Source: UBA8290 sp964230965 (GTDB lineage: Bacteria > Bacillota_I > Bacilli_A > Acholeplasmatales > Acholeplasmataceae). From it: a DNA stretch of 8,295 nucleotides. Location of the stretch: positions 1 to 8,295 of the forward strand of contig CAXRJA010000019.1 in assembly GCA_964230965.1 (NCBI GenBank), in the 5' to 3' direction. The notes beneath the pieces are model-generated. The model did no database searches. It was given only the letters and a program-made list of their open reading frames with translations, and was not told where the DNA came from. How positions within the stretch are numbered: position 1 is the stretch's first letter; every line of letters begins with the position of its first letter. The position numbers were made by a program, and so were the translations under genes. Positions 1 through 5,855 of this stretch are shown one piece after another.

Positions 1-691
1 TTAAAAGCCATAACACATATGTTTGAGATTTATTTTTTATAAACTTATAATACCAATGCTCTAATACAATGACATCTTCTGGTTCTGGAAGTATATGGTG
101 TGTCACATTGTCTTGATATGCGTTTAGCGCCATCGTTTCAAGTGAGATATTAACCATGATATTTGATTGCGCAATATGTTTTATAAGGTCATTTTCAATC
201 ACCCATATGTGAACAAATCTTTGATGGGTATGATATCTGTTATATAGTTGTTGATAAGCTTTTAATGACGATTCTTTTTTATGGCGATATACATTTGATA
301 TGATTCGTTGATGCTTGATAAAATCATCAAAATGATGACGTATCAAATATGCAATACTATCAAAGATATCAGTCAATGCTATCGGTTTACGAAGTTGTAT
401 CACGTGCTTTAAAGTTGTAGGACAACGATCATATGAATGATTCGTTAAAATGTCTTTAATGTGTATCATCAAAGTTTTACTTTGCTTGTCAAACATATTG
501 TGTATGTGCGATTTAATGATGACAGCATCTACGGGTTGCAATGCTTTAAATTCTTTGTCTATATAGTTAAATAACTTTTGTAGCTTATCATTAAAAATTG
601 ACGTGACATAATGTTCTACCATATGGTTATGCCTTGAATGATTTGTTATATTGTTGATATGATCATAAAGATTCATTTTTATATGCCTCAT
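1..691 (-). CDS. Unrecognised histidine-rich protein, 3' end outside window
   Basis: An open frame of 230 codons runs from ATG 691 off the left window edge without a stop. I do not recognise the family. An AAAGGA ribosome site (705-700) lies 8 nt before ATG 691, which favours this start over the in-frame ATG at 676. The product looks soluble and mostly helical, with no membrane segment or signal peptide. It carries about 22 histidines in 230 residues, including HxH and HH pairs such as SRHNHMVEHY (residues 19-28), LIRHHFDDFIKH (around 117-128) and THH near 203, and only one cysteine. No nucleotide-binding, helix-turn-helix or hydrolase signature is visible. It follows the degV-marR unit on the same strand but lies beyond that unit's terminator, so it may be expressed separately. 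That it is a real gene rests on the long open frame plus the ribosome site. Confidence 0.7.
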   Translation of the reverse strand, partial: MRHIKMNLYDHINNITNHSRHNHMVEHYVTSIFNDKLQKLFNYIDKEFKALQPVDAVIIKSHIHNMFDKQSKTLMIHIKDILTNHSYDRCPTTLKHVIQLRKPIALTDIFDSIAYLIRHHFDDFIKHQRIISNVYRHKKESSLKAYQQLYNRYHTHQRFVHIWVIENDLIKHIAQSNIMVNISLETMALNAYQDNVTHHILPEPEDVIVLEHWYYKFIKNKSQTYVLWLL

Positions 692-699
692 TATTTTAT

Positions 700-705
700 T
701 CCTTT
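700..705 (-). promoter_or_regulatory. Ribosome binding site deciding the start of the left-edge gene
   Basis: The minus strand reads AAAGGA, then 8 nt, then ATG at 691-689. The alternative ATG at 676 has no comparable purine-rich site at a suitable distance, so 691 is chosen. Confidence 0.6.
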
Positions 706-708
706 CAT

Positions 709-746
709 AAAAAAAGATACGGCCACGTAAGTGGTCGCATCTTTTT
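709..746 (-). terminator. Rho-independent terminator after the marR-type gene
   Basis: A 16-position stem (711-726 against 731-746) closes on a 4-nt loop (727-730). It has one A-C mismatch and one G-T pair and a GC-rich top (GACCAC/GTGGCC in minus-strand sense). In minus-strand sense the hairpin ends in a run of seven T (715-709). The first A residues of the 5' arm are also the last bases of the marR stop codon TAA (747-745). T residues flank the other side too, so it could work in both directions. Confidence 0.88.
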
Positions 747-774
747 AATATTTTTCTTTAAAATATGTTGATAA
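745..774 (-). promoter_or_regulatory. Weak candidate promoter inside the end of the marR-type gene
   Basis: In minus-strand sense TTATCA (774-769) and TATTAA (750-745) are separated by 18 nt and match the sigma-A consensus in about four and five of six positions. Initiation would fall near 738, inside the 5' arm of the terminator hairpin, so the transcript would lack the lower stem and might escape termination. AT-rich DNA gives many chance matches, so this is tentative. Confidence 0.22.
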
Positions 775-1188
775 ACGTTTGAGTGATTGAATTAATGCTT
801 CATTTTGATCGATATGTAGATCTTGAATCGTTCTATTATTCATTTCCTCATGAAATGCATCGTGAATTTTCATCACAGGATCTGCATTTTCAGTGAGATT
901 CAAAATAACTTTCCTATTATCTTTTGAATCTTTTGATCTTGATACATATCCTTTTTTAACTAGGGTGTTAATTGCCGTTGTTAATGCTCCGATTGTGATC
1001 CTTAATCGTTTTGCAACTAAGCCCATGTTTGGTTCAGAAGCTTTCAAGATTGTCTCTAAAACATGGACTTCACTCATCGATAAAGTAACACCATGTTGTC
1101 TTAATGACTCTGCCTCAATCGATAAAATTTGATTAAAAATATTGATTAGTGAATCATTAAGTACATCATGTGCATGTGTCTGATTCAT
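745..1188 (-). CDS. MarR-family regulator, FabT-like
   Basis: Probable winged-helix transcription factor of 147 residues, a normal MarR length. An N-terminal helical dimerisation part (1-35) is followed by the DNA-binding domain at about 36-105: LSMSEVHVLETI, then the recognition region LRITIGALTTAINTLVKKGY, then a wing with SKDNRKVILNLT, a variant of the usual D-x-R-x wing motif. The C-terminal helices (110-147) complete the dimer interface. From memory, the pattern FNxxLxIExxxLR, TxGxxTTxxNxLxxKGYxxR and DxRxVxLxLT resembles streptococcal FabT, the repressor of fatty-acid synthesis genes. The neighbour supports this: degV, a fatty-acid-binding family, ends 2 nt upstream, so the two are translated from one message. 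No good ribosome site precedes ATG 1188, which suggests translational coupling. MarR family is close to certain; FabT-type function is an inference. Confidence 0.88.
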   Translation of the reverse strand: MNQTHAHDVLNDSLINIFNQILSIEAESLRQHGVTLSMSEVHVLETILKASEPNMGLVAKRLRITIGALTTAINTLVKKGYVSRSKDSKDNRKVILNLTENADPVMKIHDAFHEEMNNRTIQDLHIDQNEALIQSLKRLSTYFKEKY

Positions 1189-1190
1189 TG

Positions 1191-2045
1191 TTAGGCTAAC
1201 TCAACGTAGCCAACGGCAAGAGTCCCCGGTCCTGCATGTGCACCAACAACAGGTGTAAGTGGTACAACATCGATATCTAACTTTTCGTGAATTTTTAAAA
1301 TATCTTCTTTCATTTGGTTAGCTTTATCTTGGTTGTTTGTATAGACAATGAATAATTTAACTTTTTTACCTTCGATGTCAGATTTAATCACTTCCAAAAG
1401 ACGTTCTCTTGCTTTTGCAGTTGTTCTAATTTTTTCATAAGGCGTTAGTGCGCCATCACTTTTTAATCTTAATAATGGTTTGATTTTGAGTAAGCTCCCT
1501 AACATACCTTGTACGCCAGATAAGCGTCCATTTTTCACCAAGTACTTGAGTGTATCTACCAATACATACATTGTTATATTTTCTTTAATTTGATTGAGTC
1601 TTTCAACGATTTTTTCTGTTTCAACACCTTTTTTGATATCTTTAATGGCTTCTAATACCAAATAAGCTTCACCGTAAGAAACACTTCTAGAGTCTACGAC
1701 ATAAACAGGGAAATCTTCTACCATATCTTTTGCTAAAACGGCACCTTGATATGTACCTGAAAGTTTCGAAGAAATCGTGACAACAATGGTGTCTTGATAT
1801 CCTTCATCTTTTAATTGTTGATACACTTCTGCCATTTTACCTGTTGCTGTTTGCGAAGTAGAAACATCAATATCTGGTTCTTTAACAACTTTATCGTAAA
1901 ATGCCTCTGCCGTAATATCAACAAAGTCTTCGTACTCTTTTCCATCTAAATTTAGTATGGAACGAAAAACTTGTACTGGGTAATCAAGTTTCATGTAATC
2001 GATACCAGAGTTACCGCATACAATTAGCGCAGTTCTTTTATCCAT
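1191..2045 (-). CDS. degV: DegV family protein (FakB-like fatty-acid-binding subunit)
   Basis: A 284-residue protein of normal DegV length. In characterised members (FakB) it holds a fatty acid in the cytosol and presents the carboxyl group to the kinase FakA, giving acyl-phosphate for phospholipid synthesis. Family motifs appear in order: TSQTATG (63-69), SSKLSGTYQGA (92-102), VDSRSVSYG (117-125), DTLKYLVKNGRLSG (164-177), IKPLLRLKSDG (188-198) and AHAGPGTLAVGY (269-280), including the conserved His270 of the H-x-GPG segment. The N-terminal strand reads IVCGNSGID instead of the common TDS-type motif, a departure at a usually conserved spot. Start ATG 2045 has a strong AAGGAG site 7 nt upstream. 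The gene is first in a two-gene unit with the FabT-like regulator. No fakA kinase gene is in the window. The exact ligand cannot be read from sequence. Confidence 0.93.
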   Translation of the reverse strand: MDKRTALIVCGNSGIDYMKLDYPVQVFRSILNLDGKEYEDFVDITAEAFYDKVVKEPDIDVSTSQTATGKMAEVYQQLKDEGYQDTIVVTISSKLSGTYQGAVLAKDMVEDFPVYVVDSRSVSYGEAYLVLEAIKDIKKGVETEKIVERLNQIKENITMYVLVDTLKYLVKNGRLSGVQGMLGSLLKIKPLLRLKSDGALTPYEKIRTTAKARERLLEVIKSDIEGKKVKLFIVYTNNQDKANQMKEDILKIHEKLDIDVVPLTPVVGAHAGPGTLAVGYVELA

Positions 2046-2074
2046 GTGTATTCTCCTTATTTATTCATTTATCT

Positions 2075-2120
2075 TGATATTATTTTATCACAATTACATT
2101 TTGTTTGAACATCCAATCAA
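2075..2120 (-). promoter_or_regulatory. Candidate promoter region for degV-marR
   Basis: Two overlapping sigma-A-like readings exist in minus-strand sense. One is TTGATT (2120-2115), 16 nt, TGTAAT (2098-2093). The other is TTCAAA (2109-2104), 16 nt, TAAAAT (2087-2082). Both would give a leader of some 30-40 nt ending in the AAGGAG site of degV. Neither has a perfect -35. The 79-nt gap between mrpD and degV is otherwise unassigned. Confidence 0.45.
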
Positions 2121-2123
2121 ACA
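2102..2123. promoter_or_regulatory. Inverted repeat, probable operator upstream of degV
   Basis: Perfect 7-bp arms TGTTTGA (2102-2108) and TCAAACA (2117-2123) flank an 8-nt spacer, immediately after the mrpD stop codon. The repeat overlaps both candidate -35 elements, a typical repressor position. The TTTGA/TCAAA half-sites match those of the FabT operator as I remember it, but the spacer is longer here. It is unlikely to be a terminator because no T run follows in the minus direction. Confidence 0.5.
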
Positions 2124-2124
2124 T

Positions 2125-3738
2125 TTAAATCATAAAAAACATCACCGTTATAAAAACACTTATGAATAAAATGAGTGCATAATTAGCATCTTCAAAACTC
2201 ATAGAAAATTGTCTTATTTTTTGCAATAAACGATAATCCTTTTTAATCACGAATCTATATAACGGAATCCCTATCAACACATACAATCCATAATCAGTCC
2301 AAGATGATAATGCAAATGGCATCACTTGTTTAGCATCAAAATGAAATATAAATTGAATGATGGGTGTATATAAAACACCGAATAAAAGAATCGCAAATGC
2401 AAGAATAAGCATTGAAATCATACGTTTAGAATCTCTAAAAATCATCATAAAATCAAGCTTTGATCCAAACAAAACTCTTGAAAATTTTAAAAAAGACGTT
2501 ACAGTCCCTATATTAATAAGAGTATATAAAAACATATGAAAAGTATTGTCTTTAAATGCATATTTGATGAGTGATTTCGATACAAAACCATTGAATAAAG
2601 GCATACCACTGATTCCTAACATACCAATGATTAATACGATGGCAGTCATAGGCATCGTTTTAAAAACACCTTGAATCTCATATACTTTTTTTGTTTTATA
2701 CGTATAAATAATTTGACCTGCCGCCAAAAACAACAATGATTTAAAAAAAGCATGATTTAAAATATGTAACAATCCGCCTGAAAAAGACACATCATTTAAT
2801 GACGAGAGGCCCATCATCATTAAACCAATCTGAGAGACAGTATGATAGGCTAAGATTTGCTTCAAATCCTTTTGTACAAGTGCAAACATCACACCAACAA
2901 GCCCTGTAATTGCACCAACATAAAAGAAAAAGGTTCCTGTATTATATGCAGCACCAGAAAACATATCATGGTGTATACGAATAAATCCGTATAATGACAA
3001 TTTAACAATAAGACCTGACAATAATGCAGAAATAGATGTTTGAGCAACACCGTGTGCTCGTGGCAACCAAGAATATAAAGGTACAAACGCAGCTTTAATC
3101 GAAATACCTGAAAGCATCATGACATATGCAAGTTTAATAATATTAGAATGAGAATACAACTGAATCTGATTTGCAATGTATTGTATATTGATAGATCCAT
3201 ATACGTAATACAATAAGATAATACCAATAAGAATAAACATCGCGCCTAATGTATTGATAAGCAAATAATATATTCCTGCGCGATACGATGGTCCATTTTT
3301 ATTATAAGAAATTAAAATTGTTACTAAAACAGTGATAAGTTCAAGAAAAACAAAGAAATTGAACAAGTCATTTGTTTGGACAAGGCCTAAAAAAATACCT
3401 TGTAAAAACATTAAGAAAAATAAATACATATGGTCATCACGATGTTTCTTAAACGTAAAGAGTAAAATAACAAACCACATAAATAATGTAAGACCTATGA
3501 AAATCATAGTCGTTTGATCGACATAAAAACTGATCGCAAATACTGGTGACCACCCACCAAATATGAATGTGATCGGATTATCATACACGCCTTGAACAAG
3601 AAGATAAACGTATAAACTTATTAATACCAATTGAAACAAGAATACAAGTCTTGACACCATACGATATTTAAATAAATAAATGATGATGGATGCAACCACC
3701 GGTATCATCACAAAGAGTAATGGGATGTATGTTATCAT
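2125..3738 (-). CDS. mrpD: Mrp/Mnh antiporter subunit D (NuoL/M/N-like)
   Basis: A 537-residue, very hydrophobic protein with about 14 predicted membrane helices. It is the proton- or ion-translocating antiporter-like subunit of Mrp complexes, related to NuoL/M/N of respiratory complex I. Key residues expected in this family are visible: Glu133 in FFVFLELITV, Lys215 in SGISIKAAFVP, followed by WLPRAHG with His229, Lys246 in SGLIVKLSLYG, His299 in LAYHTVSQIG, Lys333 in LLHILNHAFFKS, and Lys388 in PLFNGFVSKSL. The 82-residue spacing of Glu133 and Lys215 agrees with the essential Glu/Lys pair described for Bacillus MrpD. The ATG overlaps the mrpC stop as ATGA (3738-3735), indicating translational coupling. 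It is the only large antiporter-type subunit in the operon; the related NuoL-like half of MrpA is missing. Confidence 0.95.
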   Translation of the reverse strand: MITYIPLLFVMIPVVASIIIYLFKYRMVSRLVFLFQLVLISLYVYLLVQGVYDNPITFIFGGWSPVFAISFYVDQTTMIFIGLTLFMWFVILLFTFKKHRDDHMYLFFLMFLQGIFLGLVQTNDLFNFFVFLELITVLVTILISYNKNGPSYRAGIYYLLINTLGAMFILIGIILLYYVYGSINIQYIANQIQLYSHSNIIKLAYVMMLSGISIKAAFVPLYSWLPRAHGVAQTSISALLSGLIVKLSLYGFIRIHHDMFSGAAYNTGTFFFYVGAITGLVGVMFALVQKDLKQILAYHTVSQIGLMMMGLSSLNDVSFSGGLLHILNHAFFKSLLFLAAGQIIYTYKTKKVYEIQGVFKTMPMTAIVLIIGMLGISGMPLFNGFVSKSLIKYAFKDNTFHMFLYTLINIGTVTSFLKFSRVLFGSKLDFMMIFRDSKRMISMLILAFAILLFGVLYTPIIQFIFHFDAKQVMPFALSSWTDYGLYVLIGIPLYRFVIKKDYRLLQKIRQFSMSFEDANYALILFISVFITVMFFMI

Positions 3739-4064
3739 TTGTCACTTCCAAAAATAACTTTCCATTCAATCGAACCAAAATGATGGAAAATCTTTATACA
3801 TAACATAAGTGCGAGTGATGTAATGGTAGACCCAATCACAATCGTTGTAATCATAAGTGCTTGAGGTAAAGGATCTACCACATTGATACCAATAGATGTG
3901 AGAATTGGAATGAGACCACCCTCATAGGTTGCTAAATTCAAAAATAATAAAATAGTACCTGCTTCTATAATCGTCACACTAAAAACAGACTTAATGATGT
4001 TTTTACTTGTCGCAACACCATAAATGCCTACTAAAATAACAACAAATGATAAGATAGGGTTCAT
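3735..4064 (-). CDS. mrpC: Mrp/Mnh antiporter subunit C (NuoK-like)
   Basis: A 109-residue membrane protein with three helices, homologous to NuoK of complex I and part of the ion-transfer membrane arm. The diagnostic stretch DPLPQALMITTIVIG (64-78) is intact, and a glutamate (Glu34, in TIIEAG) lies in the second helix where NuoK-type proteins keep a functional acidic residue. ATG 4064 shares one base with the mrpB stop (TAATG) and has the best ribosome site in the operon, AAAGGAGG 7 nt upstream. The end overlaps mrpD by 4 nt. Length and motif are normal for MrpC. Confidence 0.95.
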   Translation of the reverse strand: MNPILSFVVILVGIYGVATSKNIIKSVFSVTIIEAGTILLFLNLATYEGGLIPILTSIGINVVDPLPQALMITTIVIGSTITSLALMLCIKIFHHFGSIEWKVIFGSDK

Positions 4065-4768
4065 TATCTTCCCTCCTTTAAAAAAGAGGTAAATACAGCA
4101 ACCAAACCAAGAGCAACTTTTGCACCAATAATGATATTTAAGAGATATAAATATATTTGTTTATAAGCAATATTTCCGTTTAATGGGATGAAGTTTGTCA
4201 TAACTTCACCACGAGTAAAAAAACTTAAAAAAGAGATACTAATGAGTAGTAAAAAGAGTATTTTTTCAATGGTAATAATGGTTTTTACATCAATTTCTTT
4301 TGAAATATCAATATAATATAAAATCAAAATCGCGGTAGCAACAATCGCACCACCTTGAAAGCCACCCCCTGGAGAAAGATGACCATTTAAAATGATATAA
4401 AGTCCAAAAAGTAACATGACTGGATATAATAGACGTCCAAACGTAATAAATAATTCTGGTGTCTTTTGTTTATCCATCATAAAGGTGGCATTTTTTTCTT
4501 TAATGTTGTGTTGAGATATCCATAAGACACCTGATACTGCAACAAGTAAAATACCGGCTTCAAACAAACTATCAAACAATCTGTAATCTAGATAAATCGC
4601 AGTGACTAAATTTTTACTTCCAGTATCAAAAAAACCATTGGATGAAAAAAAGACTTTGCCAGCGTTGTTATATAACGTCTCTAGGTCAGATAAAGAAATA
4701 CTGAACATCACTAAAACAAAAATTAGTAATAACAACATAGATAGTTTTTTAATCAAGAGATTCACCAT
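4064..4768 (-). CDS. mrpB: MbhE-MrpB fusion subunit of Mrp-type antiporter
   Basis: A 234-residue membrane protein made of two family units. Residues 1-95 correspond to the last part of MrpA (MbhE): a signal-anchor-like helix, then an outside loop and NLVTAIYLDYRLFDSLFEAG (53-72), matching the conserved N-x-x-x-x-x-x-D-x-R-x-x-D-x-x-x-E pattern. Residues 105-234 are MrpB, with four helices and the signature GHLSPGGGFQGGA (129-141). The first codons overlap the upstream gene by 20 nt. The start is uncertain: AAAGG directly abuts ATG 4768, with no spacing, so TTG 4756 or ATG 4738 could be the real start. Either would shorten only the short segment before the first helix. Neighbours on both sides are subunits of the same complex. 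Confidence 0.92.
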   Translation of the reverse strand: MVNLLIKKLSMLLLLIFVLVMFSISLSDLETLYNNAGKVFFSSNGFFDTGSKNLVTAIYLDYRLFDSLFEAGILLVAVSGVLWISQHNIKEKNATFMMDKQKTPELFITFGRLLYPVMLLFGLYIILNGHLSPGGGFQGGAIVATAILILYYIDISKEIDVKTIITIEKILFLLLISISFLSFFTRGEVMTNFIPLNGNIAYKQIYLYLLNIIIGAKVALGLVAVFTSFLKEGR

Positions 4769-5294
4769 CCTTTAAAGCTATCACCTCTAAAATTGGCAAT
4801 TGCTCTGCTGCTTTTTTAAGATGTGACACAAGTATCGATGATTTTTTACCTTTAATGATAAACTTCTTCTTACTATCGTCATAGCTCAATATTAAGTCAA
4901 CATTGAGTTCATCGGTTAAAACAAAATCATCTCCTGAAATATCTGTGCAAACATTCAGTTTTAAATCGTGAACATCTACAAACGCATTTAATAATTCATA
5001 TACTTGAAGATTTTCTTCATTAAGTTCAAACCGATCATGATTTACACGATCTAAAACAATATATTCTCTTTGTCGTGCGATAGAAATAACATAGATTAAC
5101 GGAATAATCGCAGATCCAATTGCAACTTCAGCAATCGCAACATCTGGTGCCTGATTGAGTGCATATAAAACTGCTGCAATCAAACCAAATGCAGATATAT
5201 AAATGATAATGGTGAAGTTTTCTTTATGGAAAATTACAGTAATTGCAATGATGATGAGTAATACTTGTAATATTGCCGCAATGATGTCTTGCAT
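4749..5294 (-). CDS. MbhD-like (DUF4040) subunit with soluble C-terminal domain
   Basis: A 181-residue protein equivalent to the MbhD part of MrpA's C-terminal region. Three membrane helices (about 3-22, 27-45 and 52-73) carry the family signature LNQAPDVAIAEVAIGSA (46-62), which lies near the ion path in related complexes. After RQR (75-77), a positive stop that predicts a cytosolic C-terminus, comes a hydrophilic domain of about 105 residues (76-181), rich in acidic residues and beta-like stretches (LILSYDD, KKFIIKGKK). I do not recognise this domain. I chose ATG 5294 over the upstream in-frame TTG at 5315 because AAAGGA (5310-5305) is 10 nt before the ATG and inside the longer version. The ATG lies 1 nt after the mrpG stop, and the 3' end overlaps the next gene by 20 nt. 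Confidence 0.88.
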   Translation of the reverse strand: MQDIIAAILQVLLIIIAITVIFHKENFTIIIYISAFGLIAAVLYALNQAPDVAIAEVAIGSAIIPLIYVISIARQREYIVLDRVNHDRFELNEENLQVYELLNAFVDVHDLKLNVCTDISGDDFVLTDELNVDLILSYDDSKKKFIIKGKKSSILVSHLKKAAEQLPILEVIALKDGESLD

Positions 5295-5295
5295 A

Positions 5296-5592
5296 TTATT
5301 TCTTTCCTTTCTCAATAGGAACCCCTACTAAAAAAGCAGATCGAATATTTACATGTGAACTAATAGGTCCAGTAATAAATAAAAAGATAAGCAGCATTAA
5401 TAATCTTAAAATAATTTGAAAGTCTCCGCTTACAAACATGAGTCCAACAAGTAGCAGAATACTTGCAACAGTATCAATGGTTGCAGCAGATAAAATGCGC
5501 GTGTACAAATTATCCAACTTAAAAATGGCTGCCAAACCAAAGAAAATAAAAAACCAAGAAGCAACCAAAAAAAAGCCAACAATAATGGTCAT
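5296..5592 (-). CDS. mrpG: Mrp/Mnh antiporter subunit G
   Basis: A 98-residue protein with three membrane helices, of normal length for MrpG/PhaG. Family features are the segment LDNLYTRILSAATIDTVAS (26-44), corresponding to the usual R-l-P-d-x-y-x-R-l-H-A-x-T region with the His replaced by Ser35, and ITGPISSHVNIRSAFLVG (73-90), matching the P-x-x-x-H-x-x-x-R-A motif. The ATG overlaps the mrpF stop as ATGA (5592-5589), with GGAGG 9 nt upstream. It is a small structural subunit of the antiporter complex. Confidence 0.93.
   Translation of the reverse strand: MTIIVGFFLVASWFFIFFGLAAIFKLDNLYTRILSAATIDTVASILLLVGLMFVSGDFQIILRLLMLLIFLFITGPISSHVNIRSAFLVGVPIEKGKK
5305..5310 (-). promoter_or_regulatory. 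Ribosome binding site setting the MbhD-like start
   Basis: AAAGGA in minus-strand sense, 10 nt before ATG 5294 and within the last codons of mrpG. It argues against the longer frame beginning at TTG 5315, whose first codons would contain this site. Confidence 0.6.
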
Positions 5593-5855
5593 TTTTCTTT
5601 GCCTCCAGTCATAATAAACTTAGACAACAGCGTTATTGTTAGAAAGCCAATGATACCATATGTAATGGCAATATCTAGTAAAAAGGATTGCTCAATATAA
5701 AATGATAGTGTCACAATAAACAAAATAACTTTGGCAGATAAAACATTTAACATGAGAATTCTATCCCATACTGTTTTACTGATCACAAGTTTAAAAAATG
5801 TTAAAAACATCGCAACTACCAACATAAAAAGTGTAATAAGTAATAAAATTTGCAC
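5589..5855 (-). CDS. mrpF: Mrp/Mnh antiporter subunit F
   Basis: An 88-residue protein with three membrane helices. The expected MrpF features are the conserved Asp31 in TVWDRILMLNVLSAK (28-42) and the third-helix motif LLDIAITYGIIGFLTITLLSK (59-79; Asp61). It starts with GTG at 5855, directly abutting the mrpE stop codon, with GGAG 9 nt upstream as ribosome site. It ends in a 4-nt ATGA overlap with mrpG. GTG is the natural start because no ATG stands earlier in the frame and the length is typical. Confidence 0.92.
   Translation of the reverse strand: MQILLLITLFMLVVAMFLTFFKLVISKTVWDRILMLNVLSAKVILFIVTLSFYIEQSFLLDIAITYGIIGFLTITLLSKFIMTGGKEK

Noticed and set aside
691..708. A five-codon leader frame, ATG AAA GGA ATA AAA TAA, ending in TAATG at the start of the left-edge gene.
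   Set aside because: Its ATG follows the terminator T tract and has no ribosome site; the AAAGGA inside it is more simply the site for ATG 691.
893..1132. A 79-codon open frame on the plus strand inside the marR-type gene, and similar plus-strand frames inside mrpD and GH81.
   Set aside because: They are antisense to genes with clear family motifs, lack ribosome sites and show no recognisable protein features, so they are chance frames in AT-rich coding DNA.
2102..2123. Terminator for the mrp operon.
   Set aside because: The 7-bp, AT-rich stem has an 8-nt loop and is followed in the minus direction by A-rich sequence instead of a T run.
5295..5315. TTG 5315 as start of the MbhD-like subunit.
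   Set aside because: The added residues are charged and encode the ribosome site itself. ATG 5294, with AAAGGA 10 nt upstream, fits better.
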